Source: Diphasiastrum complanatum (Eukaryota; Streptophyta; Lycopodiopsida; Lycopodiales; Lycopodiaceae). Taken from it: a stretch of DNA of 64,000 nt. The translations under genes were made by a program, and so were the position numbers. Shown one piece after another: positions 9,488-19,859 of the stretch; position 1 is the stretch's first letter, and the number at the start of each line of letters is the position of its first letter. The notes below the pieces were generated by a model. That model searched no databases. It had not been told where the DNA came from and saw only the letters and a program-made list of their open reading frames with translations. The stretch is from positions 60,001 to 124,000 of the forward strand of contig MU831549.1 of NCBI GenBank assembly GCA_029204225.1. The letters are read 5' to 3'.

Positions 9488-9761
9488 AACCAATTGGAGT
9501 TTGTGAGAGGCTCGGTGTGGACCAAAGCGTGGTGGAAGTGTGTCGACGGAAATCCTAGACATTTAGGTAAATCGGTGGTCTTCCAATTAGGCATTCTACT
9601 TTATTTTGTGTTGAATCATTTAGTGTCGATTTCAAAGATTGTTTGCACGATTTCAGCTTTCAGTTCCTCTTGGAATGGAAGTAATCTATTTTTTTTATTC
9701 CGGTTCTTTGTTGGAGAGTAAAGAGGTGGTTGCATGTTTTTAATTCTGTAGATTGTGGGAG
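9488..9761. other. Leader-like DNA and chromovirus target site
   Basis: No gene seen. The final five bases, GGGAG (9757-9761), are the left copy of the target duplication of the element that follows; the right copy is at 16553-16557. Confidence 0.6.
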
Positions 9762-10230
9762 TATTACAACTCCCTAGGATCATCGACTGCCTTGAAGGTT
9801 CCGCACACCCCATACCAGTGACGACACACTGTAACCGCCCAACCATAGGGTCACAAACGACCCAACCCCATGCCCTGAAGCAATCGACACAATCATGTCC
9901 GGTCAAGCCTCCTACCATAACTGGCATCCCACACCACCAGCCATCGCACTCATCTCTCCCTAGCACACATCTCTTGGCCTGGAGATACATCATGGCTAAT
10001 GCACATGCTCACCATCCACCAACTCCTGGGTAGACTGAGTGAATGGAAAGAGGAAAATCCCACCACTATATGGGCATAGCATAGTGGGTCCCATCAAGCA
10101 CGGTCCTGTTGGTGACACGTGACCACCTAGGATGGTGACACGTGGCACCTAGACATGTCAATAACTCCAGTCCTGCGTCATGTCCCTTGTGAGGCCATCA
10201 CTGAAGGGCGTACCATTATGGTACATAACA
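9762..10230 (-). repeat. 3' LTR of the chromovirus (469 bp)
   Basis: On the minus strand it starts TGTTATGTACCATAATGG at 10230 and ends in GTTGTAATA at 9762, where the expected terminal CA has changed to TA. It contains the ~84 bp missing from the 5' LTR, so this is the fuller version. Confidence 0.9.
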
Positions 10231-10242
10231 TTTCTCCCCCCC
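10231..10242 (-). promoter_or_regulatory. Polypurine tract of the chromovirus
   Basis: The minus strand reads GGGGGGGAGAAA immediately before the 3' LTR start TGTTATG, the expected position of the plus-strand DNA primer. Confidence 0.85.
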
Positions 10243-10256
10243 ATAAAAACTTCCTT

Positions 10257-11280
10257 CTATGGAAAGAAACTTGGGAATCTAAGTCTTAAATCATCCTCCT
10301 TCTCCCAGGTGTCCTCATCATCTGACGTGCCTTTCCAACGAATCAGATATTCAGAAATCAAACGATTTCTTAGCTGATGTTGTCTAGTATCCATGATCCT
10401 TTCCGGTTCATGGGATACAAAAGTAGACAAATCCTCCAATAGAACTAGATCATCTGTGGAAATCAGGTCATCTTTCCCACCAAGTCATTTCTTTAAATGA
10501 CTAACATGGAATACAAGATGAATCTTAGTTCCAATATGGAGTTCTAGTCTATAAGTAGCCCTACCAATCTTGTTAAGAACTTTGAAAAGACCGCTAAAAC
10601 ATGGAGATAACTTCGGACATTTTTCCGTTCCAAGTGTCTTAGAGTCCTTAGGGATTGTAAGATACGCCCAATCACCGATCTCAAACTCTCGAGGAGCGTG
10701 ACTTCGGTTGGCATAGAACTGGGCTCTATCTTGAGCAGATCTAATGCTTTCCCTAGCCACCTGCAACATTTCCTGCATATCATGCAAGAAATCCGCTGCA
10801 GCTTGAACCTTGAGACCTTTGAGTCCAATGGAGATAGGGGAACGAGGCTGAAATCCGTAGAAGAGCATAAAAGGACAAAAACCAGTGGCCGAATGCTTCA
10901 TATTGTTGTATGCGAACTCAACCATTGGGAGATACTTTTTCCAATTTGATTGTCGCCTGGAAACATATGCACGAAACATATCTTCCATCGACTAATTGAC
11001 GCGTTCGGTCTAACCATCGGTTTTTGGGTGATTCGTAGACGATAGACTTAAAGTAGTTTCTAGTCTTTAAAAGACCGCTTGCCAGAACTTGCCAGTGAAC
11101 TTGGAATCACGATCACTAACAATATCATTCGGCAATCCATACAATCTAAACAACTATTCAATGAAAAGTTGAGCAAGTTCAGAAGCCTTGACATTAGTTT
11201 TTGTTTGAATAAACTGTGCCATTTTGGTTAGCCTGTCAACTACTACCCAAATAGCATCATGTCTCATTCCTTGCTGGGAA
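10257..11280 (-). pseudogene. Chromovirus integrase core, C-terminal region and chromodomain
   Basis: On the minus strand, ~11264-11000 reads MRHDAIWVVVDRLTK and then DRDSKFTGKFWQAVF (catalytic Asp region). The frame at 10485-10988 carries EDMFRAYVSRRQSNWKKYLP and VEFAYNNMKHSATGFCPF, the core end with its partner motifs, followed by an SH3-like tail (YLTIPKDSKTLGTEKCPKLS). The frame at 10257-10439 is a chromodomain: PERIMDTRQHQLRNRLISEY, IRWKGTSDDEDTWEKEDD. Stops interrupt the core at several points, for example before the SMEDMF segment. In active elements the chromodomain guides insertion to heterochromatin. Confidence 0.9.
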
Positions 11281-12138
11281 TTTCCAATGGATGCAACAAA
11301 CCAACTGCTTTGAGTCTTTCCGCTTTACTTACTTGACATTGTTCACACTTTTGAACGTATGCCTTGATGTGACCTTTCATTTTTGGCCAATAAAATTCTC
11401 TTTTAACAAGGTCAAGTGTGAACAATGACAGGGTGTCCCGCGCTGGGGCTATCATGGCACTCGTGCAGGACTTGGGCCCTATGTTTGCGATATCTGGCAC
11501 ACAGACTTTTTCTCTACGAAAAAGCAAACCATTCCAAATGGAATAATCATCAAGTATCTTCTTTTTGCGAGATTTCTTGGAATCCTGCTTTCCAAGATTA
11601 TCTCTCCTTAAAGAGCTTCCTACCAGAACATCTTGCCAAATATGACCAAAAAACTCATCGGTCCGACAAAGTTCTCGTAGAGAAAGATACAACTCAGATT
11701 GGAACTCAACAAAGCATAACTGATTAACTTCTCCACTAATCCGGCTCAAAGCATCAACGATACAATTTGACATACCTTGACGGTACTTAATGTCGAATTC
11801 AAACTCTTGAATGAGTTCCGACCAGCGGGCCTTACAACCCCTAAGGTCCGAGGCATCATTGATATACTTAAGAGATTCATGATCTGTCATTACCATGAAT
11901 TTAGATCCGTACAAATAATGTCTCCAGATCTCTAACACATGGATGACAACAAATAGTTCCTTCTCATAAGTCGAATATCTACTTTGAACTGGGTCCAACT
12001 TCTTGCTCTCGAAAGCCACAGGTCTACCATCCTGGTAAAGGACTGCACCGCATAGTCACTAGCATCTGTTTCCACTAAGAAAGATCCGCTAGGGTCTACT
12101 ATGTGTAAGATAGGGCCTGTTGACACCAACATCTTCAA
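11264..12138 (-). pseudogene. Chromovirus RNase H and integrase zinc-finger region
   Basis: RNase H is seen as ILHIVDPSGSFLVETDASDYAV (12020-12138 on the minus strand), then after a frameshift FESKKLDPVQSRYSTYEKEL, VMTDHESLKYINDASDLRG and GMSNCIVDALSR, which are standard gypsy RNase H motifs. The same frame runs on to the integrase zinc-binding region, FYWPKMKGHIKAYVQKCEQC. There both Cys of the finger are kept, but the preceding His pair is not clear. One frameshift near 12025 separates the RNase H start from the rest. Confidence 0.9.
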
Positions 12139-12283
12139 AGCTTCAAAGTTTTGATTAAGTCATCAGTCCAAACAACAGGAGGACTGATCTTCGAACGCCT
12201 TCCGGCCTTCTTCTTATTACCCTTTTTTGTTTTCCTTTTGGCTTTTCTCACTCCCTTAAGAAGATTCGTTAGAAGCGATGCAA

Positions 12284-14110
12284 CTAAGGCATAGCTTTAA
12301 TGAATTTATGAAAAAATCTTGTGAAGCCTAGAAAAGATTTTACTTCCCTAATGGTTTTCAGGATAGGCCAGTCACGAACTTTCTGGACCTTATCGTAGTC
12401 GATCTCAAGACCTCGATCGGAAACAATATGTCCCAAATACGTGAGTCGAGTTTGAAAGAACTCACATTTAGACTCCTTAGCATCAAGCTTTGCCTGCCTT
12501 AGATTATCTAAGACTGTACGCAAATGTGCTTCGTGCTCTTCAAGATCCTTACTGTAGATTAGTATGTCATCTAAAAATACCACGAGAAACTTCCTCAGAT
12601 ATGGACGAAGAATATCGTTTATCATCTGCTGAAAAGTTGTCGGGGCATTAGTTAGACCAAAGGGTAAAACTAAAAATTTGTAATGGCCATACCTAGTACG
12701 AAAACCAGTTTTGGAAACATCCCCCTCGTGTATTCTGATTTGATGATACCCCGACCTAAGGTCCAATTTGGTGAAATATTTAGCACCATTCAATCGATCC
12801 ATTAAGTCGTCCATCTGAGGCAAGGGATAACGATTCTTAATTGTCATTCTATTAAGCTTTTTGTAATCGACACAAAGACAAATACCACCGTCTTTCTTGC
12901 CAGTTAGCAAAACAAGAGCTCCCCAAGGAGATTTACTAGGCCGAATATGGCCTTTACGTAATAACTCTTTAAGTTGACTAGCAACTTCATCTTCTTCCTT
13001 CGGGCTCATCCTGTAGGGAAAAAGTGATATAGGAGAGCTGTTGGGAAGGAGATCGATGTGATGGCCTACACCCCGTGAGGGGGGAAGACCCTTAGGCAAC
13101 TGCTCAGGGAATATATCATTATATTCCTCCCTAATTCTCTTAAAGATTTTGTCCTCAGGCAAAGATTCTAAATTATCATCAGTAAAAGACAAAGCTTTAG
13201 GAAAAGTTGATACATCAACATTAACATTATGAGTACTAAAAGCATCTATGTAAGATTCATCTTTCAGATAACCTAAATACGAAAAATACTCAGAATTTAA
13301 AATACATTGATTCGCTTCATGAGCAGTTACAAAAGGTAGATCAGGCTCATCGCCTTTAAGACAAAACCATGAGTCATTATGCAAGAAAGAAATACAATGA
13401 GATACATAGTCTTTCTTTAAGGACTCATTCCTAGTAAAAAACCACTCTTTTCCTAGGATTACATCCACCTTATCTAGATTTATGATATGAAAAGACAAAT
13501 TATCTACATAGTCTTGAATCTTCAACGGCACATGGGGGACAAAGTGGTCCCAGACCTGCTGCTCCCCACCAGCTGTCATCCTAATCACATACTTGTGGTC
13601 ACTTGGTGCGGTTGCCAGCTGCAGCTTTTGCACCAACTTAGCATTAATTAAATTATGCGTAGAATCATCGTCAAAAAGAACACTCACAGGTTGGTTGCCT
13701 ACGAACCCACTCATACGAATGAGGTCGTGAGGTCCAAACACCGCAGTATTAAAACAACAATTCATACAAACTGTTTCATCTTTAAAAGATATATCAATGC
13801 AAGAAATAGAAGAATTACCTGGTGTCTTAAAAGAGCAGCCACCCTTCTTCCGTCTCTTAGGGCAGTCCTTGGAAAGGTGCACCTTCTCCATGGAGGAGAA
13901 ACACAGCCCATCGCTTTTGGCCTTGTCGAAGTCTACTCTCTCCAATCGAGGGCGCTTCTTTTTCTTCTCCAAAGGAGAAGCTTCGCCGACCATGTGCTCC
14001 TTGTCCTTTTTGAAAGAAGGATCGGCAGAGGATTTGTCTTTGGCTTTGGGCTTTGGTTGCTCTTTGCGGGTTATCGTGTGCGTATCGTCAAAAATCCGAA
14101 CGAAACGCAC
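12284..14110 (-). pseudogene. Chromovirus gag end, protease and reverse transcriptase (608-codon open frame)
   Basis: The longest open frame in the window. Residues ~60-80 resemble a gag zinc knuckle but lack the second Cys (LCFSSMEKVHLSKDC). The protease follows at about residue 145: VLFDDDSTHNLIN stands where active enzymes have D-S/T-G, so the catalytic triplet is altered. RT occupies roughly residues 360-608, with KKDGGICLCVDYKKLNRMT, FTKLDLRSGYHQIRI, LPFGLTNAPTTFQQ, FLDDILIYSKDLEEH (catalytic DD pair kept) and YLGHIVSDRGLEI. The frame stops just after the RT thumb-like region. RNase H continues in another frame, so the polyprotein is broken even though RT itself looks intact. Confidence 0.9.
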
Positions 14111-14118
14111 AACATCCT

Positions 14119-14767
14119 CTAAGGACTATGTGGATGATTACGGCGTACTTCCAACTGATATTCCTTGGGCAAGCCCAAGATGAAATGCAGCATAAGGAGT
14201 ACTCCGTCTATGCAGTTAAAAAACCGCGAAGCAGCCTCTTGGACTTGTAAGTAGACGTCCAAGGGCTTTGTCCCCATTTGCAATGTAGCAAATCGACGAT
14301 AATATTCAAAATCGTCTAGGACAAGCATAAAGGCAATCTTAAAGGCTATCTGGAGATCATCCCATGTGGTTGAGACTGTAGCCCGGTTTTTAAGGTACTG
14401 CCACCAAGAATACGCCTTATCGTGTAAAAACATGATGGCCGTTGAAATACGCGAGCTATCTGGTAGATTGTGCATGGAGAAATGCGATGTCCATCGATCT
14501 AACTAGGCTAACACCACGTCTTGGTGTCTGTCCTTCTTCTCTCCGGTAAAAAATTCCGGAGTAAACATCGGGTTTAGGAGAGTCTGTCGAGACTGGGGAC
14601 ATAGCCCGAATCTCAGCTTCAGTCCATTCATGCTTTGAACCCATGTCCACAATTTGTTGCTGTAACAAATTTATGGCACGCGTCATGTTCTCCATATCGG
14701 TCCCGACGGGACTTGGAGCTTTGGTCTCATGCATAGGGGTGTCCATGGATAAAGGAGTAACTGGCAA
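14119..14767 (-). pseudogene. Chromovirus gag (capsid region)
   Basis: Two overlapping minus-strand frames. 14456-14767 holds the N-terminal part, with a short coiled-coil-like stretch (MENMTRAINLLQQQIVDMGS). 14119-14475 holds the gag core, with LHDKAYSWWQYLKNRA and TWDDLQIAFKIAF, matching the usual A..WW......W..F pattern of gypsy gag. A frameshift near 14460 separates them. The likely original start is the ATG at 14767. Confidence 0.8.
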
Positions 14768-16165
14768 AAAACTAGAGGGAAAACGGAGAGCTACGGTGTA
14801 AAAATCGCAAAAAGGGAAAAACTAGTGCACATGGCCTCAAGAAGTAACCAACTTGAGACTAGCAGGCTTGAGAGCAAAAGAACTCTACAACAACTTAGGA
14901 GAATGAGAGAAAGGAAGTGAATGTACCTCCTTTACCCCCTCTCCTAAGCTCCTCTCCACCCTCATGCAAAAAGGACAAGTGGGGCCCAAGAAAGGCCCCA
15001 TTTTCCCTTCTAGGCCTTTCTAGCCATGTGGGGCCACCCAAAGGTGCCAAATGGCCTATGGACCCCAAAGGATCTCCCCTGTCCCACTCCTAACGTACCA
15101 CAGTTCTCTCCACTCCTTTGGAGATCTGCAGGTATAGAGGAGGAGGAAGGAGAAAGTATGACTCAAAAAGGACAGGGCTTCAAGATTTTCTTTAGCTCCA
15201 AGATTTTCTCTTCCTTTGCATTAATCTTTGAAACTTAAGACACTCTTTTATTTCATAGCACCAATATTTAAGCAAAGAGAGAGGTGTCAGGGTTGTGGGG
15301 AGGCGCGCCACTCCCCTCCCCTCCCCTGAGAAAAAATGTACCAAAAACAAAAGGTACAATTGTGAGAAGAAGAATTACTCTCCTCCCCACTCTAATGTGC
15401 TAGTACAATGCCAAACAAGCGCACTAATGAGGGGGGAGGTATCATTCCCCCCCCAACCCATCATTCTGAACAGTGACGCGACAGCGTCACACTAAGATAG
15501 CATGTCCGAGGGAGCTATTATTCTTGCCCCCTCCCACCTCTGCGAAAGAAAAGGTATCTGCACGTACACTTGTACCTACAAAACGATGTGCCATAGAAGA
15601 GTCCCTCCCCTCCGAGGAGATCGACGCAATAGGGCGCGTGTCGTCTGGCTCCCCAAAAAAAAATTTGTTTGAAAGAAAAATCTTGAAAAGGGAGGCCAAG
15701 ACCTATAGCAAACCAGTTTTTCAAAAAAGGTTTTCAAACAAAGGTCTCCCCTCTATACGGACATCACCATTAATCCATTGGTACAGAAGGTATAGGGAGA
15801 CCATACAGTAGATTAAATGCAAACAAAGTACTGACCAAAGGTCTTAAAATCTATCATTCCGAAGGAGGTTTAAACTTAAACAAAGTTTAAAAGAATGATT
15901 TAACTTCCAAACTAAAAAAAAGTTTCTTTAAACTTATCAATTTAAAATTTAAACTGACTCCTTCTTTCCTATACAAACCAAGAAACACAAAGTTTGAATA
16001 GAAAATACAAGGTTAAAGAGAATAGCTTGTCTAATAAAAAAAGCTTACATCCAAACCAACTTTTTCAAATTAGATAGAACCAACCACAATCCAATAAAAG
16101 GAATACCAAATGCAAAGGCACAAAAGGGAACGTGTGCACCTATCAAAGTAATCGACGGCTCTAAC
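14768..16165 (-). other. Long 5' leader of the chromovirus; no gene
   Basis: About 1.4 kb lies between the 5' LTR and gag. It is C/T-rich on the plus strand around 15295-15330 and 15440-15465 (purine-rich on the sense strand). The primer-binding site beside the LTR reads GTTAGAGCCGTCGATTAC on the minus strand and no longer fits a standard tRNA end well. Open frames here are short and I do not consider them genes. Confidence 0.6.
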
Positions 16166-16552
16166 TGTTACAACTCCCTAGGATCATCGACTACCTTGAA
16201 GGTTCTGCACACCCCATACCAGTGACGATGCACCGTAACCACCCAACCGTAGGGACCAGCCATCGCACTCGGCTCTCCCTAGCACCCATCTCCTGGCCTG
16301 GAGATACATCTTGGCTAATGCACGTGCTCACCACCATCCACCAACTCCCGGGTAGACTAAGTGAATGGAAAGAGGGAAACCCCACCACTATATGGGCATA
16401 GCACAGTGGGTCCCATCAAGCACGGTCCTGTCGGCAATACGTGATCACCTAGGATGGTGACGCGTGGCACCTAGACATGTTGACAACTCCAGTCCTGCGT
16501 CATGCCCCTTGCGAGGCCGTCACTGAAGGGCATACCATTATGGTACATAACA
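16166..16552 (-). repeat. 5' LTR of the chromovirus (387 bp, internally deleted)
   Basis: The plus strand starts TGTTACAACTCCCTAGG and ends GGTACATAACA, TG..CA ends as expected. Compared with the 3' LTR it lacks ~84 bp between CCGTAGGG and ACCAGCCATCG. It is followed by the GGGAG target repeat. Confidence 0.9.
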
Positions 16553-16557
16553 GGGAG

Positions 16558-17123
16558 TCTACAATCTAGCACTATGTGTAAACCTGTAAGCTCTTGTATG
16601 ACCAACAAGAACTGTGTAATAGGAATCACATAATATTTTTACCACAATTTTGTGAGGCTGTTTTCCACAGCATGTTTGTGCCTTTCTTTGTTTGTGCATG
16701 CAAGGAATTCTGTAATAGAGACAGAATATTTTTTTGCACGTGTGAATTTGTGGAAAAGCTGATGGTAAACAAAAGGAAAGCTTTATAGAACAGACTATTG
16801 CATGATGTAAGCTTCTTTCGTGAATGCTTGACTGATTCTTTTGACTGTAAACAAAAAGTGATGAAGGTGAATCTGTTGGGAATGCTCAGCATGCTATGGT
16901 GGGCTAGGCTGAGAGGCGGTTGTGGAACTGCATAAACCTTGTTCTTTGTTCTCTTGAACCTATTCAACCTGCATGTAGGAAAACAAAAGAGAAAAATGGA
17001 TGCTTTGGGCTACGGGTACAACACTCTGGTGAGGCCAAAGATTGTTGTAGGTCATGTTGTGGTTGTGGGTGCATGCAGAGATGGGCGTTGTGGCTGTCTC
17101 GCGCTCCCTCCAAGATCCATTTG

Positions 17124-17215
<92 letters not shown>

Positions 17216-17470
17216 CATGTGCTATAGGCCAGGTTGTTGGTTGGCCTGAGGGTTAGGGCTCGTTGGTCGAGCTGGTGAGAGAGGTGAGATGGGGGGGGGA
17301 GGGGGGAATTGGGAGGGTCCTCTCATGGTTTTTTTATTTTTTATTTTTTTAAAATTGTGAGGACGACTGGGTGGCCCATAGTGTCATTGGGTGATTCTTG
17401 GTTGAGTTGCATGCAATCTGTTTTGGGCTTTTTGAGTTGACTGGTTCTTTTATCGAATATGGGTATCTTT
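16558..17470. other. No gene seen; carries a (CT)n tract and a G-rich run
   Basis: This is the continuation of the DNA that the chromovirus split. 17126-17212 is an uninterrupted (CT)n microsatellite (87 bp). 17291-17317 is a G-run cluster with four tracts of three or more G, followed by an A/T homopolymer stretch. No supported coding frame. Confidence 0.6.
17126..17212. repeat. (CT)n microsatellite
   Basis: 87 bp of perfect CT dinucleotide repeat. Open frames through it are repeats of Leu-Ser or Arg-Glu and are artefacts. Confidence 0.98.
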
Positions 17471-17812
17471 GCATATTTAGCGAAGTGGGAACAAAAGATG
17501 GCAAATGAGTTGATTTGGATTAAACAATGTTGGAAGGATTTGATGAATCTATTTTTTAATCTTATGTCTTATTAATGGATAACCCTTCAACAATCTATCT
17601 TATGAAAGATCCTATATTTCACTCAAAAACGAAGCACGTAGCTATCAAATATCATGTGATTCGGAATTAGTCGAAAAGAAAATAATGAAGATAGTCTTCA
17701 TACCCACAGAGGAAATGATAGCTGATATCCTTACGAAGCCACTCAGTAAGACTTTGTTCGAGAAGCAGTGAAGAAGATTGGGGTTAATCCAACTGTCACT
17801 TTGAAAGGGAGT
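17470..17812 (+). pseudogene. Copia RNase H C-terminal end and polypurine tract
   Basis: Plus-strand reading gives DNPSTIYLMKDPIFHSKTKH, VAIKYHVIR and, after a frameshift, EEMIADILTKPLSKTLFEKQ, the classic tail of copia RNase H (the A-D-I-L/F-T-K motif). The tract TTGAAAGGGAG directly precedes the LTR at 17813. Upstream domains of this element are absent. Confidence 0.85.
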
Positions 17813-18663
17813 TGTAGAACAACTGATCGGACAGATCTTGATTCTACTAACAAAGCACGCAGTTTACTTGACAAAGGATAAGAAACGAATGCGAACTCGA
17901 AACATTTTTATTCGTGATCAATCTCGAAGGATTCGCAAACTTTGTCTTGCAATCAATTCGAAAGATTTGCGAAACAGTTTCTTGTAGAAGCTCGTGGCTT
18001 TCTAGTTGAAGCTCGAAAGATTCACAAATAGAATTTTGTCATGGAGTATTTTGTTTCTTGTTCAAACCTCATATGTCGCGAACAATTCGTGAAATCTTTT
18101 GGACTATTCTTCAAGCTCACCTATCGCGAAAAGTTTGCAAAATATTTTAAATTTCTTGTTCAAGCTCAAGAATTGTCATCTGTCGCGAACAATTCATGAA
18201 AGGCGAAAATATCGCGAAAAGACAAGTGTCACGAATAATTTGCAGAATATGAAGCTGAGACGAAGAGATGGACTGTCGCAAATAATTCGCGAATAGAATT
18301 TACTCGACCCTGGGAACAAAGCGTATCTTTGAATATCAATCGTCGTAAACGGTTAGATATCTATTGTTACAACATTGAAAGACCAAAAGACCTGTAAATA
18401 AAAGGCCAAAAGACAAGTAGTGCACGTGTATTTAGACAATATAAATACATGTGCACTACTCGTTGTAACTCACTCAATCAGAGACACAACAGCGAGATAA
18501 GACAGCAAGAAATATATATTGATGAATCAGATTTGGAGTTATAAAAATTTATTTTTTTAATCAATAGTTTCTTATTGTCTAAATTGTCTTAAGTTGTCTC
18601 TTACTTCCGCATACAATTTCCGCACGCATATTCAATCAGATTTAATAGTGTTCTATTAGTACA
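17813..18663 (+). mobile_element. Copia 3' LTR (approximate end)
   Basis: It begins TGTAGAACAACTGATCGG right after the polypurine tract. A putative matching end, GTTCTATTAGTACA, is near 18663. It contains many TCGCGAA and TTCGNNAA-type motifs (a perfect TTCGCGAA at 18286-18293) and a TATA box inside a hairpin (18416-18460). The right limit is uncertain because the following DNA is a different gypsy fragment. Confidence 0.7.
18416..18460 (+). promoter_or_regulatory. LTR promoter: TATA box inside a 19-bp inverted repeat with a G-box
   Basis: AGTAGTGCACGTGTATTTA (18416-18434) pairs with 18442-18460 with one mismatch and a 7-base loop. TATAAATA lies at 18440-18447 in the loop and right stem, and a CACGTG G-box core at 18423-18428 in the left stem. 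The position within the LTR fits the U3/R boundary. Confidence 0.6.
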
Positions 18664-18689
18664 TAGATCAGATATAGACCCGATGGCAG

Positions 18690-19260
18690 TCACTAAATAT
18701 TAGTTTGATTTATTCAAACTTTCGTCGTATTCTCTGTGGAAGAATAATTACTATTTTTCCTACAGAATTTGAGCGGATGGCTTATCAGAAACTCAAATCA
18801 GGGAAGAAATTGAAGAAAAAACCTAAGTCATCAGTCAAAGATGTCTTTAAACAAGGGCTATGTTTCAATTGTGGCAAGGCGGGCAGTATGGCTAAAGAGT
18901 ACCCGTAAGTCCTCATCCAATCTTACGACAGTTGATTTGCCAACAGGTAAGATGGAAATTGATGTTATTCATAGTACTTGTGAATGTCAATTCAGTACAT
19001 TGTCTTTTGGTCCACACAATTTGTTTTGTGTTAGGGGCAAGTTGTTAGGAAAAGATTTGAATGTATTGTTTGATTTAGACAATACTCATAACTTTATTAA
19101 TTCTCAACTTGTGAAGAAACTATAGGTACCTGCCAAACCAAGTGACCATAGATATGTGATTAAGCTTTTGTCAGGTGTAGATACTGAAGTTTTTGATGTA
19201 ATGGTTCTGGAATTAGAGCTAGATCTTCAAGGCCATGTTACTATCTTGATTTAAAATCTT
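18690..19260 (+). pseudogene. Ty3/gypsy gag zinc knuckle and protease fragment
   Basis: The first frame ends in LCFNCGKAGSMAKEYP, a CCHC knuckle that has lost the His and the last Cys. A second frame gives FGPHNLFCVRGKLLGKDLNV and LFDLDNTHNFINSQLVKKL, then after a stop PSDHRYVIKLLSG: the retropepsin region, with DLDNTHNFI in place of D-S/T-G-S-T-H. The same landmarks occur in the chromovirus at 13600-13750, so it comes from a related gypsy lineage. RT and the rest are absent. Confidence 0.8.
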
Positions 19261-19439
19261 GCTTAAGTGGAATTATTTCTGAGTCTTCGGATGCCTGTAT
19301 TTATCATGGAGGAGAGCTATTGTCGGTTTGTTTATTGCTGGAACATGGATGCTTCAAGAAAAGTGTGGATATAATTCGCTTACGTAGAACCTGAGGCTTT
19401 ATTTGATGATGGCAAGCAGTAAGAACTCAGACTTGCCAG

Positions 19440-19800
19440 ATTTTCAATAATATCCATAAGGTAGTAGTGGCCATTCCAGATAATCTTCTTCATTGACAAT
19501 TGGGTAATCGAGGCATTCCATCAAAGTATCCCAAGATAAATCTTGTTGTGGATTCTCATAGGTCGGCGCAACTGGTCCCACTGTCCTAGACTCCCCCAAT
19601 TCGTAATGTGTGTTAGATTTCTTATGCTCAGCCTTAAAGAAAAAATCGTTCAAGTAATGAGCATCTTGAAAACCGAAGGCCGACTACATGTTTTCGGGCC
19701 TTCACATTTTTTCCTTTGATATTTTCTTATGCCTTAACCCTTTTTAAAGGCACCTTTGTCTTTTTCGTGGACGCACCCATGTTTACACTTTGGGCAGCAC
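19440..19800 (-). pseudogene. N-terminal gag-like remnant of the large-LTR element
   Basis: Just inside the primer-binding site, the minus strand starts MGASTKKTKVPLKRVKA and then has a stop. A further frame (19444-19653) reads NDFFFKAEHKKSNTHYELGE, then DLSWDTLMECLDYPIVNEED. It lies where gag should begin, but I do not recognise the family. The internal part of the element is otherwise missing. Confidence 0.4.
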
Positions 19801-19844
19801 CCTGCACAACAGTTGTCCTGATGAACCTAGTTGACCGGCCAGTT

Positions 19845-19857
19845 GGCTCTAATACCA
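19845..19857 (-). promoter_or_regulatory. Primer-binding site of the large-LTR element
   Basis: The minus strand reads TGGTATTAGAGCC, one base from the initiator-tRNA-Met site TGGTATCAGAGC, two bases inside the LTR boundary at 19860. Confidence 0.75.
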
Positions 19858-19859
19858 CA

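Larger units (their letters stand above)
9762..16552 (-). mobile_element. Complete chromodomain Ty3/gypsy retrotransposon (chromovirus), inactive
   Basis: A 6,791-bp element with LTRs at both ends and flanking GGGAG at 9757-9761 and 16553-16557. Minus-strand order is 5' LTR, long leader, gag, protease, RT, RNase H, integrase, chromodomain, polypurine tract, 3' LTR: the gypsy order with a chromodomain after integrase. Every coding section has stops or frameshifts. The two LTRs differ by substitutions and by an ~84-bp deletion in the 5' LTR, so the insertion is not very recent. It lies inside another LTR element whose LTR and PBS are at 9180-9487. Confidence 0.95.

Noticed and set aside
13655-14183. 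128-155 codon plus-strand frames within the chromovirus
   Set aside because: They are antisense shadows of gag and protease; the minus strand has recognisable motifs there.
16920-17256. Open frames of 84-109 codons through the (CT)n tract
   Set aside because: They consist mostly of Leu-Ser or Arg-Glu dipeptides produced by the microsatellite and have no support outside it. The same holds for frames at 44356-44974 and 45262-45524.
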